NCBI GenBank assembly: GCA_023014365.1
Contig: JAEBUN010000011.1
Span: forward strand, 992,001-1,056,000
DNA: 64,000 nucleotides
Direction of reading: 5' to 3'
From: Lepiota brunneoincarnata
Lineage: Eukaryota > Basidiomycota > Agaricomycetes > Agaricales > Agaricaceae
The first letter of the stretch is position 1; every line of letters begins with the position of its first letter. The translations under genes and the position numbers were made by a program. The notes below the pieces were generated by a model that saw only the letters and a list, made by a program, of their open reading frames with translations, did not search any database and was not told the DNA's origin. This document shows, piece by piece, positions 53,163 to 64,000 of this stretch.

Positions 53163-54762
53163 CAGTGACCCACAAAACCATTCCAATGATTTGTACTTTT
53201 GACTTAAAGTAGTAATAGCTCAGTAAATAAAATAGCCATATTTGTGAATATATTTATAAAACATAGCCAAATATGTCATATCTGACTCTGCAAAGTTGCG
53301 TCATGTAATACTTCCAAATTAGGCAATTATGAATTTTGTAATCATTTTAAATCATTGGAACGGTTTTGTCAATGACATATTATACTAGGCTATCCTATTA
53401 TTTCTAGTACTTAGAGTAGCCCCCCCTGGCTTTGAGTACAGCTGCTACTCTTCTAGGCATACTTTCAATTAACTTCTGACACTCAGAAGCTGGAATAGCA
53501 TCCCACTCCTTTTCTACCCTCTACCACAACTCCTCCATACCCTTGGGAGGAGATTCATACTCTCCAAGCTTTCTCTTCACATATTCCCATAAGTGTTCAA
53601 TGGGATTGAGGTTAGGTGACTGTGCTGGCCAGGTTAGGAGCCTAGAATGATTTTTTTGAAACCATTCTTTGGCCAGTGTACTCTTGTGTTTGGGGTCATT
53701 ATCTTGCTGGAAGATAATATCTCGGGGTTTAAGCTTGTACCACCAGAGACTCTTCTTCAAATCTTCCTCCAAAATTTGCACAAACAACTCTGCATCCATC
53801 CTTCCATCAATCCTCACTGCATAGCCTGGGCCATCCCACAGCATACAGCCCCAAACCATCACTGATCCTCCTCCATACTTCAGAGTTCCCTTGACCAATC
53901 TTTCACTAAGCCCCTCTCCCTTCTTTTTCCATCCCCACTTCCTCCCATCTGACCCCAAACAATTAATTTTGGTCTCATCAGACCATACAACCAGCTTCAA
54001 GTCCTCCACAGTCCAATGCTGGTGTGTCAGAGCAAAATCCAGCCTAGCCCTCCTATGCTTGTCAGAGAGTAAAGGCTTTTTTTGCTTGACTACAGCCTTC
54101 ATTCCTGCCTGTTTGAGATGCCTTGCTACAGTCTGTGAAGAGACTGATGTCCCAATGATGGGAGCAAGAGATTTGGCTATATCTACAGCAGTTTCAGCCT
54201 TGCCAGCAGAGATAAGATGGATAGCATGCTGAATATTAGTGGTAGAGAGTTTTGAAGGATGTCCTCCAAGTGATTTAGTAAGGCTGGAACAATTTTTAGA
54301 GGCTAGCCCGGATATGGTACTGTGCCCAACACCAGTAATTGCCTCAATTTTATTATAGGAATGATGAGAATTTAGCAAAGAGAGGATGGTTTGCTTTAGA
54401 GTAGAAGATTCATGGTAGGTAGGGGGGTTGAGAATGATGGGACATGGCTGTCAGCACATCTATTTATATGTCAAAGACACATGGTCACATGATCTTGTTG
54501 ATTGACAATCAACAGAGTCATGTGATTGCTTGGATTAGTATTAAAAATTACCATTGACAAAACTGTTCCAATAACTTAAAATGCTTACAAAATTCATAAT
54601 TGCCTCATTTAGAAGTATTACATAACGCAACTTTGCAGGGTCAGATATGACATATTTGGCTATGTTTATAAATATATTCACAAATTTAGCTATTTTATCT
54701 ACTGAGCTATTACTACTTTAAGTCAAAAGTACAAAACATTGGAATGGTTTTGTGGGTCACTG
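53163..54762 (-). mobile_element. Tc1/mariner element, family T1 copy 2
   Basis: A 1600-bp element flanked by TA (53161-53162 and 54763-54764). It is nearly identical to 11293-12887 in inverted orientation, with ~210-bp TIRs. It splits the copia element between RT and RNase H. Confidence 0.93.
53404..54413 (-). pseudogene. Tc1 transposase, family T1 copy 2
   Basis: DD34E transposase with the whole core open (WSDETKIN, FQQDNDPKHKST, LNPIEHLWEYVKRKLG). A deletion of about 7 bp just after the ATG at 54413 shifts the first codons. A TAG at about 53521 truncates the last ~40 residues. Lesions differ from copy 1, so the two copies together show an intact ancestral frame. Confidence 0.88.
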
Positions 54763-55312
54763 TACATTGGGAAGTAGCTGGTTGAGTCTTTCAGTATCTA
54801 AAAGGCACTCAGGACCTCTGGTTGACATATGGAGGTGATGGTGAGGGCCTTGAAGGTTTTACAGATGCCAACAGCAACATGGCAGAGGACCACCATGCCA
54901 CATCTGGCTACATGTTTGTCATCAATGGTGGTGCAGTTTCTTGGAGTGCGAAGCAACAGGAGATCATCACACTATCTATGACAGAATCCAAGTATGTCAG
55001 AGCCACTCATACATCAAAGGAAGCCCTATGGCTTTGTTCACTTATTTCATAGGTTCTTGACACTGCCATTCCCTCCACCACCATCTATTCCAACAATCAA
55101 TCTGCTATCACTCTTTCCAAAGACCACCAGTATCATGCATGAATGAAACACATTGATGTTCATTACCATTTTATTTGCTGGATCATCAAAGAAGGCAAGA
55201 TTCAGCTTGTTTACTGTCCTACTGAGGACATGGTTGCCAATGTTTTTACCAAAGTGCTCCCCTCACCGAAAGTCAAACATTTCACACAAAAACTTGGACT
55301 CACTATGGTTTG

Positions 55313-55320
55313 AAAGGGAG
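55313..55320 (+). other. Copia polypurine tract
   Basis: AAAGGGAG directly before the LTR start TGTTGGCATT. Confidence 0.7.
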
Positions 55321-55559
55321 TGTTGGCATTCACAAATGCATCCCAAATCCTGTTGTACATTCACTTTGTATGTTTATTGCTCATTCTACAAGCATCACCT
55401 AAGTTTCTGCCATCCTTATTGTTTTATTTTGCTATTGTGCCTATTGTCTTCAAGACAATCATCTGTAGAGCAGTGTAGACATAAATACTGTACCGTTCAT
55501 GTAGTTATACTTCAGCTCTCATGTTGAGGCTGAATATATATGTCCTATACCTTTACACA
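55321..55559 (+). repeat. Copia 3' LTR
   Basis: About 239 bp, TGTTGGCATTCAC...CTTTACACA, preceded by a polypurine tract and the end of the RNase H region (FTKVLPSPKVKHF). The left end is firm. The right end is inferred from the TG...CA rule. Confidence 0.65.
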
Positions 55560-55560
55560 A

Positions 55561-55760
55561 TTGGCACTGGTGCTAGCAAAAACTGAGAACTACCATGCAA
55601 GAATGAAGCACATAAGAAGGAATGATCAACCTTGAATATTGCCCAACTGAGGAGATGGCAGCTGATATCCTAACAAAGGCACTACTGACTGCAAAGGCAA
55701 AACATTTTGCAATGGCATTAGGACTACAAATGCACACATTGAGGGGGAGTGGTAAAATGT
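55561..55760 (+). pseudogene. Second copia RNase H tail and LTR start
   Basis: Reads NYHARMKHI, then GMINLEYCPTEEMAADILTK and AKHFAMALGLQMHT, the end of copia RNase H. GAGGGGGAG (polypurine tract) and TGGTAAAATG, a probable LTR start, follow. It is a different copia family from the one upstream. A TATA-like GTATATAAATAGG at 55927-55939 may belong to this LTR. Confidence 0.7.
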
Positions 55761-58024
55761 AACAATTTGTGTATGGGCCCAAAGGCACAGCCTTCAAGTC
55801 TTTGTGGGTCAAAGAGGAGGGCTGAGTCACCCTGACACAGAATGAATGTCTCCATGCCTAAAGCATGGAGGACTTTGAACAATTATTTTATTGTTAATAC
55901 AAGCACTTTGACCATACACAGAACATGTATATAAATAGGAGGGGATCTCTACCAAATTATTCATTCTTTTCTATCCTTCCCTTCCCTACCATTTCACTAT
56001 GTTGTGCCTCATTCAACAATCATCATGCAGAAAGATATCTGCACCATATCTTACTGAAGGAACTTTATAGGCCCCTTTGGGTATACTATCCATTGGCTGA
56101 TCTTATATTGTTAGAGGGCTCATTATGGTGGATGTGGTTGTAGAATGGATTTTGAATGTCTCTTATCATTTTGAATAACACTGCACATGATAGTACTGTT
56201 ACTTAATCTACAGGCGCTGATGAGTTTTCAGCAAGTCATGGATTCATCCCTGCATTAGTCCACTTTATCCTCTGTCTCTACATACCTACTTCCCCATATT
56301 GGGACAGCAATGAAGGAACTAGAGGGTTAGTAGCTTAGTGGGACAAATGCCAGATGGCCCTGGCATCAGAAGTGGGTGGGAGATCGAATGAGGGGCTGTC
56401 AACAGGCAATGTTGATGAGTGCAGTGTAGGATATATACTGAATATTAGCTTTGAATGTCCTGATCTACTCTCTTGGGCTTCTTCTGAATAGGTTCTGCGA
56501 ATATAGTGGGAAAACTTGACAGGCACAACCTATGACAACTATCTCATCTGTGCTGAGAGTAAGGGTGGGTCAGTATGATCAACACAGATGGGTCACATAT
56601 CAAGCTTCCTTGTCAAGGTGTGACTACAACATAGCATTCATAGCTGTGCATTTAGTAGCTGTCTCCTCCACCATCCTCCATGCTCCTCAAGCTCATTGAC
56701 TCAATATGCATGTGGATTGGCTGGTTTCCTAGTCAAAATTCTCCCAGTGACAATCCTACTCAAGCCCTCCAAGATGGTGAGTATTCACATGTGGTCCAAA
56801 TTGGTTTACCCTGATATAGAGTCTGAATGGACAGGTGTAATGGATCCTTTTTCTCCATGGGCCCAAAGGTTGGATCAGAATAAGTCTCAGCCTTGTAAGC
56901 CTCCCATATCTGTAGCTCAACATAGCACTTATCAATTTATTTTGATTCAATGTGGGCTACCAGTGTTAGGGCAACTTGGGGGGCCTCAACAGCTTAGGGG
57001 GAACTGAAAAGACACTGCAGGGGTATCCTAAGTCTTATTAATCTGTAAGTTAAGTACAGAGCACATACCTGCAGGGGTATCCTAAGAGAATAGGATAGAG
57101 AAACCCCTGCAGGTGAAACTATGTATATATATGACTTATATAATCAATATAAGTTGAACCAAACCTGGCTGTGGTGTCTGGGTGCTACACAAAGGGCAAA
57201 CATGGTTGAAACCAATGTGAGGAGTGAGGGTGGCTGTCTAAAGTCTACAGGAATAAAGGAGGGCAGAAGGAGGTTAAGGAAAGTGTGAAAAGTGAAGGAA
57301 AAGGTTCATCTGGTCAATGAGGGGACATCTGGGGTATTTTTACTGTGCATGGGGCTTAAGCATTTAAAAGGAGGGATGTACAGTGTGTTGGGAGTGTTGC
57401 TGGGGTGTTTGGGGTATCCCCTTACAACCAGGTGCCAGCACTGATACGTGCAGCCTCAAAGTGGAATCCAAGGAAGGAGGGAATAACAGTATTGGGCTGA
57501 CAGGGCTCCTCAGCTGGTGCAAGCCATTTCATGGTTAACCACCCAACTGTCAGGGGAATATAGGCAGCTGGAACCAAGTTAATATTTGGGTGCCAATAAT
57601 AATCAGCACAGGTGCTACTTATATACAAATAGTGGTCTGCACACCAACCAGGTAACCAAACACTATGTAGCTACCAGAAGCTAACATGCATGAACAATAT
57701 GTAAACAATGATATAACCACACATGGGTCGGACTCAGGAACAGGGGTAACCAAAGGCTGAGGTCAGGCTCAGGCATTGAGCATCAGCTAGAGAGGCCAAG
57801 CTCGGACACCTTACCACAGACCTTTAGACATACCTTGCATAAGAGGGGTGCTACAGCACTAGTCCCCTTACACCAACTATGATTGATAACAGCAAGCATG
57901 TCAACAACTTTTTGACTGGGGTGGTGGGTTCATCCTCAGGACATGCTTATCTTCCTTACTCATACCTCACTTAGTTCTCCAAGTCCTTTACCCTCACACT
58001 ATCCCAGGTGCTGGTTTTAATTCA
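55761..58024. other. Decayed region, no recognised gene
   Basis: After the copia LTR there is no supported coding region. A 19-bp direct repeat CCTGCAGGGGTATCCTAAG occurs near 57017 and 57068, beside TATATATATGACT, which could be another LTR piece. An ORF at 56696-57007 has no recognised domain. Confidence 0.35.
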
Positions 58025-58953
58025 GTGGCATGGCACCCACCACCTTGGTGCTACCCAGGAACCCATGAGCAAATCGGAAATATTCTAGAGATCTGGTTAC
58101 TCAATCCATACTGCCAATGGAACATGATATGGCTATATGGGCCTGTGGGTGTCAGTAAATCTGCAGTCACCCAGATGTTTGCAGAGAAGACCTGGAAAGG
58201 TTGTCTTAGTGCTGCTTCTTCTTCTCCCAGCCAAACCATTGAAGTGACCCTCAGTGTGTTGTCCCTACCCTCTCATACCAGCTGGTGACCAAGTGTCCAG
58301 AATACAAGAGCTTGATCAACCACCAACTCATCAACAATCCCTCAATTCTCAATGCATCAATTCAGTTCCAATTCTGACAACTCATTGTTGAACTATTCTT
58401 GGAACTTCAGGCCCTGGGCTCACTGAGCATCTACAATCCATATGTCATCATCTTGGATGGTCTAGACAAGTGCAAGGGAGAGGATGCCCAATGCAAAATT
58501 GTTGAGATGATTGGTGAGGTTCTACAAGTGAAGAAGGACCTCCTACTTCTCTGGTTGGTTTGCAGCTGACCAGAGCCACACCTGAAGTATACATTCTCGA
58601 AGACAGACTATAGCATCATGTGTCGTATAGAAGAGCTGCTGATAGATGATGAGGCCCAAAGAGAGGTGGATAAACATCTGCAGGATGGCTTTGAAGAAAT
58701 TTGGGTCAAGTATTTAGTGAACATCAATGGATCTTGGCCCCCCAAGAAACAATTTTCTAGAGTCTCACAGATTGTGTCTGGCCTGTTCATCATTGCCTCC
58801 ACTGCGTTGAAGTACATTGGTGACTTTGAACATGCAAATCCTCCAGCTCAACTTGAAGCTTTCTTGGGCTTCATGTGTAAGGCCAATGGAACTGTGACAG
58901 AGAACCTTATGAAAACCCTCAATCTTCTTTATGGTCAAATCCTTTCCGATATA

Positions 58954-60546
58954 CAGTAGGTCAAAAAACTGTCCCAATGTTTTCACCATTTGGAAAGATC
59001 AGCTAATAGTGGACCAAGGTGATTACATAAATACTTGGGAAAATAGATGATGATAATACAGCATATTGGGATCCTGAATCCGTTTAAACCACGTGATTTG
59101 TCTAAGGAGTAATGGATCAATTAATCATTTAAAATATTAACTCATTGGGACAGTTTTTTGACCCTCTGTCATTTTCCTAAAATCTGGTGTTGGACAGGCC
59201 AAATCAATACCAAATCAAGTGTGAGGATAGCAAAAATTGTCATGTGACCTCTTCTATATCACATGATTATATTTAAATCACTTCAACCATCTTTTCATCT
59301 TACCATTATATTATAAAAACTATATCTTTTACCCAGTGCTCTCAAGTCATTTTTCTTCTTCAGAATGGCTATTCCCTGCAACAAACTCAGTCCAAACTGG
59401 TCTAAGCAAGAGTACTATTGAGCACATCATGAAAGAAGCTGATCACAATGAGGAAAACAATAAAGGAGGACAATCCTCCATGCTATCTTCTCAGAATAAA
59501 TAATCAATAATTGACTAAATCACCCCTGGGAAGCTAGACAATGCTGTTCAAGCTACTCAATTCATCAATCCTATCTTTTCTACTCCTGTCACACTTCAAA
59601 CAATCTGAAATATGCTCAAGAAGAACAATTTCTGGTTTGTTGTTATGACTAAATGACATCTTCTTAAGAAGCAATACTGAATTGCTCACTTCAAATTCAC
59701 TACAAGCACAAGGATTGGACAGTGGAAGATTGAAAAAGGATATTATGGACAGATGAAACAAAAATCAACAAGCTTGGGTCATATGAGAAGATGTATAAGG
59801 GGGAAGGACTCACAGACAAGACCATTATTCCTACTGTTAAGCATAAAGGTGGTAGTAACATTATGGTATGGCAGGCTATGGGATGGAAAGGAGTAGGAAT
59901 GTTAGTGGAGATTGAAGGGATTATAGATGTAGAGCAGTACTGTGAGATTTTGGAGTATAGGATAGTGAACAGCTTTAAAACTTTGGAGATAGAGGAGAAG
60001 GAGTAGGTATCCCAGTAGGACAATGACCCAAAATACAAGTCTAAAAGTGCAACAGAGTGGTTTAAAGATAACAATATGCAAATTCTACTATAGCCTGCCC
60101 AATCCCCTGACCCCAATTCCATTGGACACCTCTGGATATACCCAAAGGACTGGTTGAAGGGGTATGAGAAACCATCTGAGGGAATACATGAATTATGGGA
60201 CAGGTTGGTGGTAAAGTGGAATGGGGATGCTGCAGAAAGGTGTCAAAAACTTATAGGAAAGCATGACCAGAAGACTCAAGGTAGTTATCAAGGCAAAAGG
60301 AGGCTATACAATGTATTAATTAGGAAAATGACAGAGGGTCAAAAAACTGTCCCAATGAGTTAATATTTTAAATGATTAATTGATCCATTACTTCTCGGAC
60401 GAATCACGTGGTTTAAACGGATTCAGGATCCCAATATGCTATATTATCATTGTCTATTTTCCCAAGTATTTACATAATAACCTTGGTCCACTATTAGCTG
60501 ATCTTTGCAAATGGTGAAAACATTGGGACAGTTTTTTGACCCACTG
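58954..60546 (+). mobile_element. Tc1/mariner element, family T3
   Basis: A 1593-bp element flanked by TA (58952-58953 and 60547-60548). ~218-bp TIRs start CAGTAGGTCAAAAAACTG and carry an inverted copy of the same motif at their inner ends (59142-59172 and 60330-60360). Confidence 0.9.
59700..60330 (+). pseudogene. Tc1 transposase, family T3 (decayed)
   Basis: Recognisable blocks are DETKINKLGSYEKMYKGEG, GGSNIMVWQAMGWKG, QDNDPKYKSK and a degraded SPDPNSIGHLW, where the catalytic Glu of the family (PIEHLW) reads Gly. Several stops are present. The N-terminal half (59360-59700) is hardly readable. Confidence 0.75.
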
Positions 60547-61439
60547 TACCTCACAGTACCTTCCAGACAACAAGCTGTATACTTTTCTACCACATACATT
60601 TCACATTTATCCCTTGCCTTGGCCCCTCTGCACCATTATCAGCACAGGTGCTCTGCAGCCTCCTGTATTTTGACCAAAACACTTTCTACAGTGCTTTGTG
60701 GAAATTGCATTCTGTGATTGATGTGCCTCCCCCTGGGGTAGCTCTCAAGACTCCACTTCACTCTTACCATGCATCCTTTGGGGACTATCTTCTTGATCCT
60801 ATGCATTTGGGGGAGTTTCATCTTAAATACATTGATAGCCCAGGACATGCTGACATTGCATAAAACTTGTTTGTACTGGCAGAGGCTCAATTTTAAGTTG
60901 AATGATAATAAGGATGGTGAGTGATAATATTTAGCTTTTCGTGAACCTTGAGCTAAGAACCAATCTAAGAAAGAAATGATGAACATGATACAATATCTAA
61001 CTTTACCGAATCTCAGATGGGCTTCAGATGACAATATTCAGTGGATTTCTCAACAAATAGTAGAGTTTGCAGGATGCTATATCTGGTGCCTTTACTCCAT
61101 AGATGCAAAAGAGGATCAGGAGCTTCTCTCCCAGGTTTACCAGCTTGATTTTGCACACATTGATGGATTTAATGGGGGAATTGTGTCCTTTGCAGGTTGG
61201 CTGTACAAACAAGCCTGCCCCAATGGATTATCTTGCTCATAGCCTTTCCACTGATGTGTGGTCTTGCAGGTATCTGATGGACCCTTCAGTAACATTGTCT
61301 GTACCAACCCCCTTGACACAGCAGATCAGCAACTGCTAGATTCTCTAATATTTTTGACAAGTGAGGAGCATGTGGAACCTGCTACACTCCCATTTGATTG
61401 GGTAGGTGGCACTCCTGTGCATGAAATTGGTTGGTGTTG

Positions 61440-62780
61440 ATGTGTTCACAGGTGTCCCTCTGACATGGAAATTTCTACTTTCTAATGGGATATGGTCCAA
61501 GGGCCTGCATTTGCTGTATAACTGGGAGCAGACACGGCTGGCAAAGCTATGTTCTAAGTGTCAATAGGCTCCCCTCTGAGCAACTAATAACACAACGTGC
61601 AAGCTGGATTTGCATATGAGGTAGAGAGCTAGATAGATAGATATTCAAAGATGGAAATCACGGATTTTCTTGATTAGCAATTTGTGCCCTAAGAGGGTTA
61701 TCAGGTCTGCAGGCTTACAGGTAAGTGTTGTATAGGGAATATCTTAGGGTTGGCACTGAGGCCAAGAGCTGTCTTGTTGGATGCTGGTCCAGTGAAATAA
61801 CTTTACTCAGGGGCATAAACTGGAGAAAATAACATGTTTGAATTACACGGCCAGTGACTGCTCGCATTTCCTAGCACTCATAACTTTGCTCGTTAGCACC
61901 TGTCCTCATCATTCTTGAGCTCATTGACTCAGTATGCAGACGGATCAAGTGGTTGGGGAGGCGAAAGGTTCCTTGCTGGACATAGTAGTATATCATAGGA
62001 TTCAAGACTTGAATTAAGAGGGGTGTTCAAGCTCTGAATTCGGAAACGAGGCGGACAACCAGGTAGGTGGGATGGGGAATCAGATAGGCGAGATGGAGAG
62101 CTAGAGAGGCAAGATGGGGAGCTCAGAGATGGGAGACTCGGAGACAGGGCTACGGATCTTCTTAATTAGTAATATGAAGTTATGTTAACATACGACCAAA
62201 CGGAAAGTATGAAGCTAAAAACTGAACAATAGGGTCACTAACGAAGACGAGAGAGGCTTGCCGCAACTTCTTGACGCATTTGGCCCCCGGGAATCAATCA
62301 GCTATTTATAACCAGAATATCTCATGAAACTGGCATTCAAGAATAATCATGTTTTTCATGAAAGCGTGATAAAAACAGGATGCCTGAGGGGTGTGCGGGC
62401 GTCTAGTTCCTCGGGTGCGGGATTGGGAAAGTAAGGACAAGTAAGGATGGAATCACAGGTTAAGGACACCCAAAAAGCTGTTCCATTGCGTTGCTATGAA
62501 ATGACTGTCACAAACATATGATATATTGAGTGGACTTCTAACGAGGCGGGTGGTTTTCGTAAAAAACCCATTCCGGATGGTATTATCGATAGCTGTGAAA
62601 ACGATAGCGATATGAAACAAAAATTGGTCTCAGGTCGTTGGCCGGGAGGCGGATCTTGATGCGCGCAGGACTACATCCCACAAAAGCGGATCAATGGGCG
62701 AGATCATTCCTGGCTTCTCTCCTGATTATAATGATGAAGATTGGTCAACCGAGCCCGTCTAGTATATCCCGCAGCATATG
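61440..62780. other. Intergenic region, no recognised gene
   Basis: Between the NLR relic and the GMC relic. Base composition becomes more even and CpG-containing after about 61900, more like host single-copy DNA. No ORF of note is present. Confidence 0.4.
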
Positions 62781-62787
62781 CGATGAG

Positions 62788-62795
62788 TATAAAAG
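62788..62795 (+). promoter_or_regulatory. TATA box of the GMC gene
   Basis: TATAAAAG, 78 bp upstream of the ATG at 62866. The start site should lie about 30 nt downstream. Confidence 0.55.
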
Positions 62796-62865
62796 CAGAT
62801 GACTACCCGATGCACTCCGGGCTTCCTCGGACGCTTAGTAACCGTACTACCAGAAATACTAGGCC

Positions 62866-64000
62866 ATGCCTCTTATCGACCTCAACGACGCTACAAAACG
62901 CTCATTCGACTATGTCATCATAGGTATATTTCCTAAACCCTCTTGAGATTGCACCAGATACCCACGCTCTTCATTGTATAGGAGGAGGCGTAAGTCTAAG
63001 GTGTCTCAAGAAATCCAGAGTCTTATGATACGCTTCGAACTACCAGACCGCCGGGCTGGTTTTAGCTGCCCGTTTGACTGAAGATGCAGAGATATCGGCT
63101 CTCGTCCTCGAAGCTGGTGAAGAAAACCTGAAAGACCCCCTAATTTGTGAGTGCAGACCGCTCTTAGTCCGATGCGCAGCTTTTTGATGGTGTTTCTCTG
63201 TGCTGGGTAGTGAATCCCGGTCAGTATGGACACACCTTCGGCCGGAAGGAGTATGACTGGTGTTCAATGACGGTAGACCGAAAAAGACTTTTGAGCTCTC
63301 TTGTCGAACTGACATGACTCCCAGTCTCCTCAAGTACATGCTAATAACACTGTGTTTCCGTGGCCAAGGTCAGGAGAGAACGATCATCGCTACAGAAATT
63401 GCTGACCTTGCGATAGAGGGCGAGTGCTTGGCGGGAGTTCAGCATCGAACTTTCTGGTATACACCAAACCTCATAAGAAAGATATCGATGGTGAGTCAGG
63501 GCATATGGCTTTATCTTTGTATGTTCGATAACCCAGAGCAGCGTGGGAGAAATTGGGGAATTATGGTTGGAATTGGGACAAATTCAACAAGTATATGCAG
63601 CGAGCTATAACGTATAAGCCTTCTTTCTGAACCATGTGGCCTTGGATGATGATAAATACGACCTCTCCAGATATACGCCACCAATCCTCTCCCAAATAGA
63701 ATATACAGGGAGGAGAGTCCCGGATCTAGTCAGGAAATTGTGGCGAGCACCAGTTGGCAATGGTGAGAACTCTATCCGCTCTAGAGATCTTTCATGTTAT
63801 GTTTCACCAGGTCCTATCCATGTTACTCATTCCACCAGCCGACTTATGGACATTGATATCAAGGCTCAGCAATCATTCCAAAACTTGGGTATACCCATGG
63901 CTCCTGCTCCTGTTCGTTTTTCCCTACCTCTATGACTTTGAATCCTCATACGCCGATTCCTGTCCCTCTTTAGCTAGATGGCGATGTACGTGCTTCCCCC
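62866..64000 (+). pseudogene. GMC-type FAD oxidoreductase (broken, runs off window)
   Basis: The first five exons splice cleanly: 62866-62923, 62982-62989, 63047-63146, 63211-63272 and 63325-about 63368. They encode the FAD-binding start (FDYVII, GGG, TAGLVLAARL), then LVLEAGEEN, GRKEYDWCSM and NNTVFPWPR. The second exon is only 8 nt and encodes the Gly run of the Rossmann loop. After 63368 the expected GKGLGGSS block is missing and the frame breaks. GNYGWNWDKFNKYMQR is still readable at about 63535-63605, and HSTSRLMDI...LGIPMAPAP near the end. GMC enzymes of wood- and litter-decay fungi oxidise alcohols or sugars to give peroxide. This copy is a relic. Confidence 0.8.

Larger units (their letters stand above)
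50500..55312 (+). pseudogene. Copia pol: RT and RNase H pieces
   Basis: The RT start is seen in EARKQVDWELWKKAMEEEL and GTWELIDQP, then KWVFKAKKDAAGN (52160-52330). After a stop comes QIDIKGAYLN. HINDC at about 52750 stands where YVDD is expected, so the catalytic motif is degraded. Later pieces include LSGIEVKRD and MYAALGMQPDIAYTVQ. RNase H (54822-55200) reads GFTDANSNMAEDHHATSGYM, then WSAKQQEIITLSMTESKYV. Stops occur in several places. Confidence 0.85.
50480..55559 (+). mobile_element. Ty1/copia element with three nested insertions
   Basis: Copia reading resumes across each insertion when it is discounted. The insertions are Tc1 T2 (50650-51895), a poly-A retroposon (51942-52136) and Tc1 T1 (53163-54762). 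RT, RNase H, a polypurine tract and a 3' LTR are present. The 5' half is absent. Confidence 0.82.
58025..61438 (+). pseudogene. NLR-type NACHT NTPase, split by a Tc1 element
   Basis: A NACHT start with Walker A reads MIWLYGPVGVSKSAVTQ (G-X4-GKS expected; GVSKS here). A Walker B-like IILDGLDKC is spread over frames near 58450. RPEPHLKYTF-like sequence follows, then QIVSGLFIIASTALKYI. After the Tc1 insertion come LHSVIDVPPPG, HASFGDYLLDPMH and a repeat-like C-terminal part to 61438. Many stops and shifts. In basidiomycetes such proteins are candidate NOD-like receptors for non-self recognition. This one is dead. Confidence 0.75.

Noticed and set aside
56640..56740. Repeat shared with 61880-61990 (AGCTCATTGACTCA.TATGCA)
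   Set aside because: Only a short, partial similarity; too little to define a family by eye.

Overview
The window looks like a transposon graveyard from a basidiomycete (mushroom-forming, Agaricomycete-type) nuclear genome. The evidence is spliceosomal introns of about 45-65 nt with GT..AG ends, a FunK1-type protein kinase, a NACHT NTPase of the kind found in fungal NLRs, a GMC oxidoreductase split by tiny introns, and many chromovirus-type Ty3/gypsy, Ty1/copia, Tc1/mariner, pogo, MULE, hAT and LINE sequences. Very little is unique host DNA. Most genes are element genes or relics, and several elements are nested inside others.

Layout. 1-2857 is the 3' part of a plus-strand gypsy element (family 1): integrase/chromodomain, an extra zinc-knuckle ORF, and an LTR. 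2859-10129 is a nearly complete minus-strand gypsy element (family A) with intact gag and pol. It also carries an antisense, intron-containing gene between pol and the 3' LTR. 10652-15865 is a decayed gypsy element (B) split by a Tc1 element. 16489-24781 is a complete but decayed gypsy element (C) with both LTRs and a CTTCA target duplication. It sits inside an array of ~122-bp repeats and contains a solo family-A LTR. 24961-29125 holds two multi-exon genes on opposite strands: a TET/JBP-like 2OG-Fe(II) oxygenase and a cysteine-rich hypothetical protein. 30718-35208 is a MULE-type transposase gene with a WRKY-GCM1-like finger and a USP-like protease module. 35488-36575 holds a tRNA-like SINE, a MITE, satellite-like repeats and an LTR piece. 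37543-39504 is a pogo/CENP-B-like transposase relic, followed by a hAT relic. 44508-46400 is a broken FunK1 kinase. 46815-50476 is a mosaic of gypsy, solo-LTR, LINE and TIR elements. 50480-55559 is a copia element carrying two Tc1 insertions and a poly-A retroposon. 58025-61438 is an NLR/NACHT pseudogene split by a further Tc1. 62866 to the end is a broken GMC oxidoreductase with a recognisable promoter.

How the parts work together. Gag/pol modules follow the usual copy-and-paste logic. In each of three unrelated gypsy families (A, B, C), the 11-12 nt next to the 5' LTR is complementary to a site inside the LTR that lies about 25-32 nt downstream of a TATA box. This is the arrangement expected for Tf1-like RNA self-priming, and it replaces a tRNA primer site. 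Older copies carry many CG-to-TG/CA changes, and nonsense codons are largely of the CGA-to-TGA kind. This fits mutation at methylated CpG or a RIP-like process, although family A and family 1 copies are still CpG-rich and look young.

The most unusual items are the antisense Zn2Cys6-like gene in element A, the extra 3' zinc-knuckle ORF shared by families 1 and C, the repeated self-priming signature, the TET/JBP-like gene and the MULE-protease fusion. All assignments come from reading motifs by eye; no database search was possible.
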